Below, in pieces: positions 10,028 through 25,300 of a DNA stretch of 64,000 nt. A program made the position numbers and the translations under genes. The first letter of the stretch is position 1; each line of letters starts with the position of its first letter. The notes beneath the pieces are model-generated. The model was not told the DNA's origin. It did not search any database and saw only the letters and a list, made by a program, of their open reading frames with translations. Source of the DNA: Allolobophora icterica (taxonomy: Eukaryota > Annelida > Clitellata > Crassiclitellata > Lumbricidae); contig OY744609.1 in the NCBI GenBank assembly GCA_963556255.1, forward strand, positions 6,109,251-6,173,250, read 5' to 3'.

Positions 10028-10734
10028 TATTTTTCACTGGCTTTCAAAAATCTCGATATCTAACAGCTCTTCATATGGCGACTGACTAACCGCGCCTCAA
10101 ATTCGCATTTCTGTGTGATTTTGCACGCGTTAAAAATGTTCGAAATAAATAAATAATGTCGGCTTACAGCGTTGTTGTTGCTTGATTGACATGCTTTACA
10201 AGTAACAATTAACTGCTATGGTTTCCAATATGCTTTAGAACCAGCATGCATCTGTCTGACCTTAAATATAACAATCAGTTGCTATGGTAACGAATCTACC
10301 TACGGACGAAACCCAATCGTATTACATCGCAGCAAGCCTTGACCCAGATCGTTTGCAACGCAGTACGCTCTGGCCCAGTTTCCTGCTTTCCGATTGGACG
10401 ACCTAATTCTCCGTCCTACACGTTTCATAATCGTCGAAGGTGACGTAATCGCGTAACCTTGACGACGCTTGTAAACTAATAAATGAAATAATTGGGACGA
10501 TAATATGATGATCGACTGACTGATTAGTATGCGATTTTCTGAAGAGTTTATTCTATCGAGGGAAGGAATTTGGCTCGGATCATCATCATCATGCGCTTGA
10601 TTTGGACAGGAATCCTTGAGCAGCTGGAAGGCATGTCATGGGAATATCTCCTAGCTTCCCATCTGTAAGACGTATGCCAATGCGATTTGTAGATTTAGCG
10701 GAGTACGACACCCATGGTTGGTTCACCGTTTGTT
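10028..10734. other. unique region with promoter-like motifs
   Basis: No gene recognised. GC content and motif content rise at 10270-10450: an X-box-like palindrome at 10278-10291, an ATTGG (inverted CCAAT) at about 10394-10398 and several CGTAA/CGTCG words. It could be a regulatory region upstream of the EF-hand gene at 14.1 kb, but no first exon was identified. Confidence 0.3.
10278..10291. promoter_or_regulatory. X-box-like (RFX) palindrome
   Basis: GTTGCTATGGTAAC fits the RFX-factor X-box (GTNRCC-N-RGYAAC) except for one position in the left half-site. RFX factors drive ciliary and other genes in animals. The link to any gene here is inference. Confidence 0.35.
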
Positions 10735-11310
10735 TACCTACCACTCTCTGTCTGTCTCTCTCTGTTCGTCCGTCCGTCCGTTCGTCCGTCTGTCTGTCTG
10801 TCTCCCTCCGTCTGTCCGTATGCATGTGTGTGCTTGCCCGCTGATGCGTTTGTACGTTTGTTTTTGTCTCTATTGGCTTTTGCCTCTGTCTCCGTCTGTG
10901 TCTCTCTGTCTGTCTCTCTGTCTGCTTCCTCTTCTATATATTTCTCTCTGTGTACCTCTGTCTGTCTGTATCTGTTTCTCTATCACCTTCTGTCTCGTTT
11001 TCTAGCCATCCATCATCCGTGTCTGTCTGTCTCTGTCTCCCTCTGGTTCTGTATCTCTGTCTGTCTGTCTCTGTCTGTCTCTGGTTCTCTGTCTCTTTCT
11101 ATCTCTTTTTCTAGCCATCCATCCGTCAATCCATCCATCTATCTATGTGGCTCTCCTTCTGTTTGTCTGTCTCTTTGTGTGTCTGTCTGTCTCTTCTCTG
11201 TCGTGGGCATTAAATAAACAATATGTGGTCGAAAGAAGAATCGTTCTTTCCATATCGCTGACTTCTGTGCATTTAAAATTTCTTGCAACTGAAGCCGCCT
11301 CCTTCTTTTC
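10735..11310. repeat. (TCTG/GTCC)n and CTCT-rich low-complexity tract
   Basis: Degenerate array of TCTG, TCTC and GTCC words on the + strand. Long open Leu/Ser/Val-rich frames here are artefacts. Confidence 0.85.
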
Positions 11311-11317
11311 TCTCCTC

Positions 11318-11385
11318 CTCCTCCTCCTCCTCCTCCTCCTCCTCCTCCTCCTCCTCCTCCTCCTCCTCCTCCTCCTCCCCCTTCG
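11318..11385. repeat. (CTC)n microsatellite
   Basis: Pure trinucleotide array inside the larger pyrimidine-rich region. Confidence 0.93.
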
Positions 11386-11790
11386 CCTCCTCCTCCCCCG
11401 TCTGTCTGTCACTGGTTCTCTCCGTATTTCTCTCGCATCATGTCTTTTCTACTCTCCATTTTGTCTATATTTCTCTGTTAGTGCGTCTCTCTCTCTCTTT
11501 CTCTCTGCCTGTCTGTATGTGTGCCTCTCTTTGTCTCTCTCTGCGTCTGTCTGTCTCTCTCTCTCATTGTCTCCTTTTTATCTCTCTGTCTCTGTCCCTA
11601 TCTCTGTCTTTGTCTCTCTCTCTATGCACATACGGACAGATAGACATATATAACATACCTCCGTCTATCTGTCCGGTTGTCTCTGCTCGTCAGTCCTCTC
11701 TGTGTCCCACTCCGTCTTCCTCCCATGCATCCTCCTCCCTCAGCCTCACACCCCTCCCCGTCTTTCCTCCGTCGTTGAGGCACCGACCTC
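11386..11790. repeat. (TCTG/TCTC)n low-complexity tract
   Basis: Continuation of the pyrimidine-rich simple sequence, dissolving into unique sequence near 11780. Confidence 0.8.
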
Positions 11791-12137
11791 CAGCCGGTCT
11801 CCTGGTAGCGTGACTCGCATCACGGCATCGGCTGCTGAGACAGAGATAGGGCATCAGATGCGTCTCAGGGCATCCAGATGGAATAAAAAATTTCGCTTCG
11901 TCGCCTTAGCGCCCAAAAAACATTTATTGAAATATCGCATCACTGTTTGCACTGCTATTCCTTCCGTATTTGTGTAGCGCCGCTATATGTTGACAAAGCA
12001 TCCTATCGATGGCGCTGAAAAGGGTTTGACTTAAGGACTTGCTCAAGGCACGGCCATTGAGAATATCCTATCAAAGAATTTTGTATAATCTTTAGCGTCT
12101 CTTCTTATAATGCACACATGATCAATCGAATGTACGT
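11791..12137. other. spacer with SINE-like fragment
   Basis: At about 12003-12055 the sequence ATGGCGCTGA...AAGGACTTGCTCAAGG matches part of the tRNA-related SINE copies at 16.7, 29.5 and 29.9 kb. Nothing else recognised. Confidence 0.45.
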
Positions 12138-12480
12138 ATAGTTGTAATTGTATGCCGGGGCTAAGAAACTGTAGGCGCTATTGCGGGGCTAAGAAATTGT
12201 AGGCGTTATACCTGGGCAAAGAAATTGTATGCCGGGGCTAAGAAATTGCATGGTCCTACACTGGGGCTCACAAATTGTGTGCCGGGGCTAAAGCATTGTA
12301 GGTCGTATACCGGGGCTGAGAAATTGTATGCCGTACTAAGTAATTGTAGGTTCTACGCAGGGACTTAGAAATTGTATGCCGTACTGAGAAATGGTAGGTT
12401 CTACGCAGGGGCTTAGAAATTGTAGAGCCTATGCCGAGACTGAGAAATTGTTTGCAGGGGCTAAGAAATTGAAGTCGGCA
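12138..12480. repeat. degenerate tandem repeat, unit about 25-40 bp
   Basis: About ten to twelve diverged units built on GGGGCTAAGAAATTGTA followed by GGCGTTAT or TGCC words. Unit length varies through small indels. The last unit extends into unique sequence (AAGAAATTGAAGTCGGCAGT) that has a weak counterpart at about 35970-36020. Confidence 0.8.
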
Positions 12481-13620
12481 GTACCTCGTGTACCCTCACC
12501 CAACCTGTCCTTTTTGTGGTTTACCGAAAGTCTGTGTTGGACAAATCGTCTGTAACCAGAGTTGATATAAACTATCAGTCAATGGAAGATGCGTGAAGAG
12601 TAGGCCTACATATACTTTTGAGAAATTCCAACTTAAAGGTGTTCAAGGTCAGCCTCATATTTTCGATTGAATCAACGCATTTAACTAAATCTTGCAATTT
12701 CTGGTGCAGTTAGCGTCGACCTTGCCTTTATTCGCAAAATGTATATGCCTTAGGCAATATTAGGAGTACGTTTTACTCGATTAAAGTAGGTAGGTAGGTA
12801 TAGTTTTTGGTTTAACGACGGTGTGTTAAAATAAGGATGATTAGCGTCGCCTTCCTCGTTTATGGAAGATCGTAACTTTCCCCGCTTGATATGATACTGT
12901 CAACTACAACAAAATGGATGACATCGCCAATTTATGCAACATGAAACAATAAGTAAGTAAGATAACTTGAAGGCATCTATCAGCATTGCGCTGGTTAAGT
13001 AGGCAAGAACACACCACATTAACTGTCGTTTCAAATGGTCAAAGTATGGAGGTGAATGTCACCATCACATAATGATATAAAAGTGGTGGCGACTGGTAAC
13101 CACAGTCACAATACAAGGTTACGTCTACCCATATGTCTAGCCGCGTGGCTGGCAAACCTTAACAGTTTATCACCATAATTATAGCATCAAAGGCCGTTGA
13201 CGCAACATAGGACGAGTATGAGCGTGGAAGGTAATATTATTACAAAACATACCGCGTTTCTCGTATTTATAGAGGGACAGTTCTCCATTAAAAAGGTGTG
13301 GAAAGAACTCCTACGCTTTTGAATGGATATACTAAAGCATGCTGCTGCGTTAACGCCCGATGGTTTATCTAGTGGAACGCTAAAACGGGTGTGTTCAGCG
13401 CGTGTCAGTCATCTTCAAGAAGCTATAATTAGCCGTCAAGTTACATAGCTAGACATGTGCGAATATATTGGTGTCACCTCAAGGCTACACCAGACCAAGC
13501 GGTTTATTAAAAATTGGGCCAAATGAGAGCGGAGGATATTAACTGAATTTATTGTAAAATTGAAACTTTAGAACACGGTAGATCAACTTCCTGAAGGCCT
13601 AAAGTACGCACGTGCTCTCC
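12481..13620. other. mostly unique, small repeat scraps
   Basis: Contains GGTAGGTAGGTA at 12785-12800, a plus fragment of the TTTAACGAC-type repeat at about 12805-12860 and a CCGTTGACG scrap near 13194. No coding exon recognised. An upstream exon of the EF-hand gene could lie here or further upstream but is not demonstrable. Confidence 0.4.
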
Positions 13621-13907
13621 GTCACGTGACAATGCATAAATACATACATGATTATGTACAAATATATAGGCTACATTCATACATTCATAATACATACAGA
13701 CACAAACGTTCGAACATACACACATGCTGTGTGTCTGTCTGTCAGTCTGTCTGTCTCCAACTCGGCACTGCAGATACCGTTCTATTTATTGCTGCTTCCG
13801 CACACGCGCCAATTATTGTGCGCTTTTCAATAAGTATTCGAACGGTGCAGGTGGTAAAAAAATTCAATTACAAAAAGTCGGTGTTGTTGTTTAAACAATA
13901 CATAAAC

Positions 13908-14092
13908 TTAGCGTCCGTCCGTCCGTCCATCCATCCATCCGTCCATCCATCCGTCCGTCCGTCCGTCCGTCCGTCCGTCCGTCCGTCCGTCCGTCCGTCC
14001 GTCCGTCCGTCCGTCCGTCCGTCCGTCCGTCCGTCCGTCCGTCCGTCCGTCCGTCCGTCCATCCATCCATCCATCCATCCCTCTATCCACTC
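13908..14092. repeat. (GTCC/ATCC)n microsatellite
   Basis: Tetranucleotide array, mainly GTCC, with ATCC at both edges. It ends only about 25 bp before an EF-hand gene splice acceptor, so it lies at the 3' end of an intron. Confidence 0.95.
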
Positions 14093-14116
14093 AGTCCTCG
14101 TGGATTTCTCTTCCAG

Positions 14117-18750
<4,634 letters not shown>

Positions 18751-18863
18751 ACTTTCCGATAGACACAAAATGGCGGCTGTAGTCGTCAAAATGGCGGCGT
18801 CGTTTGCTGCGACTCGATAGGACGGCTCTAATGCCTGGCAGAGGCGCATAGACTGTTCCCCGT

Positions 18864-18869
18864 AATAAA
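18864..18869 (+). terminator. poly(A) signal AATAAA
   Basis: AATAAA 114 bp after the exon 4 stop codon of the EF-hand gene, followed by a GT-rich stretch (CTGTCCCTCTGTGG). Placement is right for the 3' end of that transcript. Confidence 0.55.
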
Positions 18870-19094
18870 CTGTCCCTCTGTGGCAGATCCGGATCTGCCG
18901 AAGACGTTGTCAGATCCGGATTTCTTCTGCGAAATGCTCGATCTGACGTGCATTCGAAATCGTGACAGTTTCTCTGAAAATAATTCGCAAACTGACTGCG
19001 CGTGGCATGTATAGAACCGTTCTGGCTGTTCTTTTCAGATCAATTCCCAACACATTTTTGTTGCCCCTTTGTTTTTGAGTAGGTGTGTTTATGT
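18870..19094. other. unique spacer downstream of EF-hand gene
   Basis: A duplicated word AGATCCGGAT (at about 18885 and 18910) is the only structure noted. No gene. Confidence 0.4.
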
Positions 19095-19095
19095 G

Positions 19096-19335
<240 letters not shown>

Positions 19336-19589
19336 CTGTGTATGAGTGTGTGTAAGAAAACCTTTATATAACATCATGATGTTATGAGGTTATTACTTTT
19401 AGAACTTATTTGCGTATTGCGATAAATTTATAGATTTATATAGCGTCTTTATTGGTGTATCAGGCGCTATAAAAATAGCTACAATTACTCTACACTATAT
19501 ATGACACGACATTTTTATTACGCATGCGTACAACGCTTCCCACGACCTCTGCGCAAAGCGACAACTTGCGGTGAAATCTTCCCCGTACG

Positions 19590-19957
19590 TCACATGAAAC
19601 ATACGGTAAAGTACGCTTACGTGATAATCCGTTAACGCTACTTTACCATTGCATGGCATTTGCGTTTCTTTGCCTTACGTTACATTGCCCTTACGTTACA
19701 TAAACCTCACGTTACTTTACCCCTACGATAAATAGCATTTACGTCAAATACCCTTACGCTATATCACCCTTACTTACGAAACACTTACGTACACTACCGT
19801 TACTTTACATTAACCTTAAGCTAGATAACACTTGCTTGCACAACATTTTACGTTACGTTACTCATACTTTGCTTAACGCCTAAGTAACATTTACATTATA
19901 TTCATACTGCACTTCCGTTACCTTACATTGCGCCCACCTTGCATTACGTGTACATTA
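19590..19957. repeat. degenerate ACGTTACATTACCCTT repeat
   Basis: Loosely periodic words ACGTTACATTACC, CTTACGTTACAT and CATTTACGTTA over about 370 bp with no fixed unit. Related sequence flanks 56690-57150, 59940-60060 and 60470-60575, and adjoins the shared segment at 21797. Confidence 0.65.
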
Positions 19958-20247
19958 CATTAGTTCAGCGTAGGGTGACCACATTTCTTTCCTGCCATTC
20001 CGGGACACCACGGTTATCCAATATAGGCTAAGTCAAATTCAATTGGGAGCTGGCCTCATTGGGAAGAGCTCTATATATACACAATGCCTCGACTTAAACA
20101 TTTTTTTAAAGATTTTACACCAAAATAAAGCATTTTATTTGTAGTTGTTTTAATTAGACAGAAAACGAGCCAACAATACAAATTGGCCAATTTATTGCTC
20201 AACCCGAAATTCCTTAAAATCAAGATTCAAGCCTATAGATAGTAGAG

Positions 20248-20279
20248 ACCCGTAGTCACTTTGTAAAGTGACTACGGGT
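20248..20279. repeat. perfect 15-bp hairpin
   Basis: ACCCGTAGTCACTTT, a two-base GT loop, then AAAGTGACTACGGGT. Lies inside the hAT element at the boundary with LINE-derived sequence. Confidence 0.8.
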
Positions 20280-20284
20280 AGTCG

Positions 20285-21145
20285 ATGAGGTACAACATTG
20301 TACAAGCATCATCATATCACTTCCATCCTCAAATCATTCCATTGGTTAAAAATCCCAGAACGAATCCACTTAAAAGTCCTATCACTAACATACAACTCAA
20401 TACAAAATATTCTAATCCCCATTATGTCCGTGATTTCTTAACCATCCAGGCAATCCGCTCCAACCAATATCAGGCTTCCTCGACCCCTCATCTCAAGTTC
20501 TCCAACCGAGCCATATCCAACACAAAACAACACCGCGCCTCTGAATTCCGAAGATTCTCGGTTCCTCCATCATCATTGTAACCCGTCCTCCATCCTTCTC
20601 CTCATGTTCTCCCATCTACCACCCCGGGCTTTCCACTCAAAACTGAAGTCTCACCTTTTCAAGTACTCATACCCTGACTCGTCTGATCCTCCTGCTCCTC
20701 CAATTCTCGCCCTAAGCGACACCCTCCTTAACACCTGCTCTGCCTCCTCTCTTGATCTGGCCCCATGGAAACCGGACTCGGACCTCCTCTGAAATCCCTC
20801 TGATTTGACGTAGCGCTCGTAAACAGGCTGGTGCCCTTCTAGTGGCGCTTTAGAAGTTTGGAGATTACGATTGCGATTAGATGTCATTGACGTATCAGCC
20901 TCTTTTGGAGAATCTAGACCCATAGTTAACCATAATATACTCTTCGCATTGTATTGTATGATTTGTATTGTATTTCAAAACTTATAAAGCGTCTCTAGCC
21001 TACCCAGTGCCCACCAATCAGAGGCGCTCACAGTGCGAAAATCCTCGGGAATAAAGGCAAGTTTTAAGACAAAGAAATGCTGTGGCTGGACCAACAGCTC
21101 TGAGCCTCTGACCGAAGGAGGAAGCTGATTACACAGTTAAGGGCC
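20285..21145. pseudogene. LINE-derived fragments inside hAT element
   Basis: 20604-20695 reads FHSKLKSHLFKYSYPDSSD on the + strand, the LKTHLF-type end of a CR1/L2 ORF2. 20940-21140 (ATAAAGCGTCTCTAG...AAAGGCAAGTTTTAAGAC...GGAGGAAGCTGATT) matches the minus-strand LINE end at 40730-40910. It appears to be two LINE tails captured in the hAT element. Confidence 0.55.
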
Positions 21146-21796
21146 AATACTATCATATCGTATCGCATTTAGTAATTTATAAGGCGCCTCTCGCAGTATA
21201 AACTATTAAGAGATTAGCCGACATTGTGCCGCGGATTTGTAAATTTTGAGCGACGCTGCATATTTGTTGAAGCTGTTATTTATTTTTTATTTTCTAATTA
21301 TTGGAATATTAAAATAGCAAATTGTACGTATTAAACTATAGAAAATATAATTCCGGGACGTTTCATTGTCCCGGAAAGGATATGCCCGGGACATTTTTTC
21401 AAATTCCGGGACTGTCCCGGACAATGCGGGACGTGTGGTCACCCTAGTTCAGCGGTTCCCAAACTTCTCTGGCTCGCGACCCACTTCTGAATATCTGGGC
21501 AGCCTCGGTACCCAATGTGTAAAATTAAGCATCGTGTACTAAAATTTGCCTCGTAAATTAGTATCGAAATGATGCGGATTTAGGTACAACGCTTAGAAAT
21601 TTGAAGCATTAAAAGGAAACTTAGGTAAAACCAGTTTACACTTTATTGCAATCCAGCTAGTTCTAGCCCAATCATAGCCAAATGTTGTTGCTGCAAAAAA
21701 TAAATGTTTCTCGAAATAATTTGGCGACCCACTTGCCTGAGCTTCGCGACCCACTTTTGGGTCGCGACCCACAGTTTGGGAAACGCTGCATTAGTT

Positions 21797-21970
21797 AACG
21801 TTACTTTTCAAAATCAGAAGGCGCTTTGCTAGAAAATGAAGTTCTTCAAACGCTACCATTCGCCAGATGGCGACTGTTGTTTAGACGAACGAAGAAGGCA
21901 GAGAGAAGGAATGACGCATACAAAGGAACGAACATCGGCGTATCCAGAATGTCACGATGGAGGAAGGTAG
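21797..21970. repeat. segment shared with 60587-60770
   Basis: AGATGGCGACTGTTGTTTAG, GACGAACGAAGAAGGCAGA, GACGCATACAAAGGA and GGATGTCAC-type words recur in the same order at 60587-60770. In both places the segment follows ACGTTAC-repeat sequence, so the two loci are copies of one larger unit. No coding potential recognised. Confidence 0.75.
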
Positions 21971-22139
21971 ATTCAAGTGGGCGTCCTATTTCACATTGCC
22001 TTTCTATTTCCTCTGAGTTTGCAAAGACCTTTCCTAATTTCCCGAGTACTTTGACAGACTTCTAGGGACCTTAATCTCCGAGGTTCTTAGGTAAGATTCC
22101 CCGTAACACTGATCCTTTACCATCCTTCCTTCGCCACAG

Positions 22140-22436
22140 AACTCCGATGGGAAATGTATTTGTATTTCTAATCAAAGACTTATATAGCGCCTCATCAAGG
22201 GAGACTAGTCAGTGTCGCTCATGACCTGATTGCCCCGTAATATTACGTTAACTGCCCCACCCCTTCGAAAACCGAAGCTAATTATCGAACATTCTTCGAA
22301 ATCCACAGTGCTGGACAAGGACTTGATCCAAATCCCTACACAGTAACCGTATCGGGAGACTCGATCTCGTAGGCCTACTCTTCGCGTTACAGGCCCACGC
22401 TAGCCAACGGGCCCAGCCAACCGGTTACCCTAGAAG
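22140..22436 (-). mobile_element. tRNA-related SINE (copy 2)
   Basis: Starts with TTATATAGCGCCTCATCAAG and contains GGACAAGGACTTGATCCAAATC, GGGAGACTCGATCTCG and CTCTTCGCGTTACAGGCC...AGCCAACGGG. Minus strand carries B-box-like CGAGATCGAGTCTCCC. Related to copies at 16646, 29495, 29842 and 57706. Confidence 0.6.
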
Positions 22437-22439
22437 TAG

Positions 22440-22960
22440 TAGTTTCAGTTTAACGACGCTGTGTGATGACAAAGATCATTAGCGTCGCCCTCCTTCTTCA
22501 TCCAGGCTTGGAACTGGCACTGTCAGAGTACGAGCAGTGGCGGAGTTTTATGCTACCCGTCTCACGGTTTATATACGCATCCATTCAAGCTCTTCTCAAA
22601 TAAAGGTGTCTAAGATCGAGAACTCTTAATTTTAATTAAACCAAAGTTTAACGTAGACTTATTACATTGATGGCCGATGATCAGAACTACAGTCAGTGTA
22701 GAGTCCCATCCTTATATAGTAACGGTTAAAACCGTTAAAAAGGTGTCCAAATCAAGCGCTCGAACCAATTCGCACAAGTGTCCCACTCTGGGCAGTAGTT
22801 TCCAGCGTTTAACGACTTCTTAAGGCTGTCAAGGCCATTGACATCGCCCTCCTCCTTTCTTCAGGCTTGGAACTGGCACTAGCGGCACAAAGAATATGCG
22901 ATGTATTGAGTTATATGAGCTCGTGCCTTATAAATCATCATTACAATTATAATGATAATG
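22440..22960 (+). repeat. LR-type repeat fragments
   Basis: TTTAACGAC-type modules at 22448-22560 (through GAGTACGAGCAGTGGCGGAG) and 22805-22882, with AAAGGTGTC words between (about 22602 and 22739). Confidence 0.75.
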
Positions 22961-22966
22961 ATGACC

Positions 22967-23079
<113 letters not shown>

Positions 23080-23094
23080 TAAACTTAAATCGTC

Positions 23095-23200
23095 CTTTAG
23101 GGTAAGATGCGATCGACGTCAAGGGCACTGGCAGCCACAAGATGTCGCTAAGCAATGAATAATACAGCGCTCTATTTAGACACCTTTAAAATGCTTTAAA
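23095..23200 (-). repeat. minus TTTAACGAC-type fragment
   Basis: GACGTCAAGGGCACTGGCAG, AAGATGTCGCTAAGCAATG and TAGACACCTTTAAA, the reverse signatures of the LR unit. Confidence 0.7.
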
Positions 23201-23368
23201 AAGACATTATATATAAAGTCGTTGCGCTCATAAGTAAATCGTTCTTTTGGTTACTACGTAATGAGTAAGATGTGGTCAACGATCCTGGTTTTATTTACAT
23301 AGTAAATTACATAGTAAAAATTTAAGTAAATCCGATGTTTTGTTTTGTTTTTTTGATAAACAAATGTA

Positions 23369-23433
<65 letters not shown>

Positions 23434-23445
23434 CAATAATTTTTT
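23369..23445. repeat. poly(A) then (AAT)n
   Basis: A run of about 31 A followed by AAT and AAC triplets; 5' flank of the next LINE end. Confidence 0.9.
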
Positions 23446-23490
23446 CCAAATCCTGAGGGATCCTTGATACCTCGGGTAAAAAAAAAAAAT
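23440..23490 (+). mobile_element. R4/Dong-like LINE 3' end (copy 6)
   Basis: TTTTTCCAAATCCTGAGG...CCTCGGG (hairpin 23452-23477) followed by an A run and AAT array. Only about 45 bp of LINE sequence remains, inserted within TAA repeats. Confidence 0.7.
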
Positions 23491-23572
23491 AATAATAATA
23501 ATAATAATACAAATAATAATAAAAAAAAATAATAATAATGATAATAATAATAATGATAATAACAACAACAAG

Positions 23573-23670
<98 letters not shown>
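23490..23670. repeat. (AAT)n/(AAC)n compound array
   Basis: AAT, then a central AAC block (23560-23620), then AAT again to 23670. Confidence 0.93.
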
Positions 23671-23671
<1 letters not shown>

Positions 23672-23745
23672 CCGATTAATTCGTTGAAAAATTATGTGGA
23701 CCGAGAACCAAACGGTCAGTAGGTCTTTAGAAGTACGCTTACAGT
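23671..23745 (+). repeat. LR repeat fragment (5' module)
   Basis: CCGATTAATTCGTTGAAAAA, ACCAAACGGTC and AGAAGTACG words match the LR 5' module at 27640, 34950, 37215 and 40270. The LINE at 23746-24445 interrupts the unit, which resumes at about 24445. Confidence 0.7.
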
Positions 23746-24445
23746 TACCTCACAATTGGTCTTCCCAAGGTCCGTCTTGCTCCTCTTCAGTCCTTTCTCA
23801 ATGTTGCTGCCAGACTAATTATTGCCTGTCTTCCTCTATTCTCTCATATTACCACCTGTATGACCGAAGAACTACATTGGCTTCCGCTTTCTACCGGTAT
23901 CCAATTCAAAGTCCTCATTCTTATCCAGGGGCGTAACTTTGGTCTGAAAAGTGGGGGGTACCAATTTCTTCTCCACTTTCACTTTTCGCATGGAGACCAC
24001 CTTTGGGAAGGCACAATAATAAAATATTCATTAGCATTGTTTAAAATGTGGGGGGTACGGTACCCCCCAGTCCAAAAAGTGGGGGTACGGGTACCCCTCG
24101 TACCCCCCACAAATTACGCCTATGTTCTTATCTCTAAGGCTCAGCTTGGTTTTGCTCCGAAATATTTGTATGATTTGATTCATCGCCCTCACGCTGCAGC
24201 TTCTCTCCGTCCTCTTCGTTCCTCTGACCGTTTGGACCTCCTCGTTCCCCGTGTCAGGACTTCTCTGGCTCAATCTAGGTCTTTTGCTTCCAATGACCCT
24301 GTTCTCTGAATGAGCTTCCTCCGTCTGTTCGTTCCTCTATTCTCTCTGGTAACGTCTTTACTTCCTTTGCCTTTCTTAAAAATTGCTTCTTCTCTCGGGG
24401 TCTCTAGAAATGGGTTCTGATTGGATGGAAGCGCTTTTAAATGTC
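23746..24445 (+). pseudogene. CR1/L2-like LINE 3' end
   Basis: Reads NVAARLIIACLPLFSHI then ELHWLPLSTGIQFKVLILI, interrupted by a MITE, then SKAQLGFAPKYLYDLIHR and LRSSDRLDLLVPR. This is the LHWLPxxxRIxFK...YLxDL...VPR succession at the C-terminus of CR1/L2 proteins. A stop at 24309 and the missing N-terminal part make it non-functional. Confidence 0.85.
23926..24124. mobile_element. hAT-type MITE (199 bp)
   Basis: Ends CAGGGGCGTAACTTTGG / ACAAATTACGCCTATG, TSD ttcttatc at 23918-23925 and 24125-24132. The interior has inverted GGGGGGTAC / GTACCCCCC arms. Removing it rejoins LILI to SKAQLG in the LINE. Confidence 0.93.
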
Positions 24446-25300
24446 AGAATAAAATGCAATACAATTTTAGTAAATGTAATCCTTGCCTCTCCATTGTAGA
24501 ATAAGAGTAGTAATAAATTGGTATCGGTAACTTAACAGTAAACACTAATAAATTGTAAGAGTTTTGGTAAATTTAACAACTATAACCAAGAGGTCTCAAA
24601 TGGTTTGGTACCCATTCGACTTTATTACAATTTGAAAGCGCCCAATCAAACAGTTGGTTAGTTGATGTTTAAGGACTCTGTGTGAAGTGTGATGATAAAG
24701 ATGATTATCGTCGCCCTCCTCCGTTCCTGGCACCACCTGAAAAGGGAAGTGGCCATATCCATTATTTAACGACATCTGGTGGCTTCAGAAGCCGTACACA
24801 TCGAAGAAGTTGAAGAAGTTGCTACTATAAATTATGTCTTCATCTAACGGTTAACCAAAAATGAGGTTTATATAGTTTTATGACAAAAATATTTAAAGGT
24901 GTCTAAACAGAGCCTGACAGTGGCGTCATGACTAACTATACCTTGTGGTTGATACAGAACCATGCGTGGTTGTTGGCTGACTTTATGCCACTTTTTGAAA
25001 TATTTAGCGACTAAATACGATTTTACTACTAGATATGTAAGAATGGAGGCTTTTTAACACGTAACTTTCATTTGTTTTGTAACGACATCTTGTGGCTGAC
25101 TTTTACCCGTAGATTATTTACCGCTTCTGTTTAACGACGCTGTGTCATAACAAAGATGATAAGCGTCGCCCTCCTACTTTATCCAGACTTCAAACTGGCA
25201 CTACCGGGGTGGGGAAAGCGGTGGAGTTCTTTAGTAACCGTTGTATCCTGAGTTTAACGAAATCGTAAGACAACAAAGGCCGTTGTTTTAAGACATATGC
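24446..25300 (+). repeat. LR unit A
   Basis: Ordered landmarks: AGTAAACACTAATAAATTGT (24538), CATTCGAC..TTATTACAA (24625), GGTTAGTTGATGTTTAAGGA (24656), CGCCCTCCTCC..GGCACCACCTGAAAAGGG (24710), AACGACATCTGGTGGCTTCA (24768), AAAGGTGTCTAAACAGAGCC (24895), GAAATATTTAGCGACTAAAT (24998), AACGACATCTTGTGGCTGAC (25082), GTTTAACGACGCTGTG (25130), GGCACT and GGCGGAGTTCTTTA-like end (25220). No coding frame. Confidence 0.8.

Larger units (their letters stand above)
19971..21446. mobile_element. younger hAT-type element (1,476 bp)
   Basis: Ends TAGGGTGACCACA / TGTGGTCACCCTA are perfect inverted repeats. TSD gttcagcg at 19963-19970 and 21447-21454. Subterminal CCGGGAC words cluster near the right end (21352-21425) and once on the left. 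It has no transposase and carries LINE-derived sequence, so it is non-autonomous. Confidence 0.9.
19966..21788. mobile_element. older hAT-type element, split by a younger one
   Basis: Ends CAGCG (19966-19970) joined to GTTCCCAAACTTCT (21455 on) and AGTTTGGGAAACGCTG at 21773-21788, i.e. inverted ends CAGCGGTTCCCAAACT. TSD cattagtt at 19958-19965 and 21789-21796. Without the inner insert (19971-21446 plus one TSD) it is about 339 bp. CAGNGGTTCCCAAAC is a widespread hAT end. Confidence 0.9.

Noticed and set aside
10714..11813. Several 160-180 codon Ser/Leu/Val-rich frames
   Set aside because: Translation of TCTG/CTCC simple sequence.
13908..14092. CRISPR-like regular repeat array
   Set aside because: Pure tetranucleotide microsatellite without spacers, in a eukaryotic intron.
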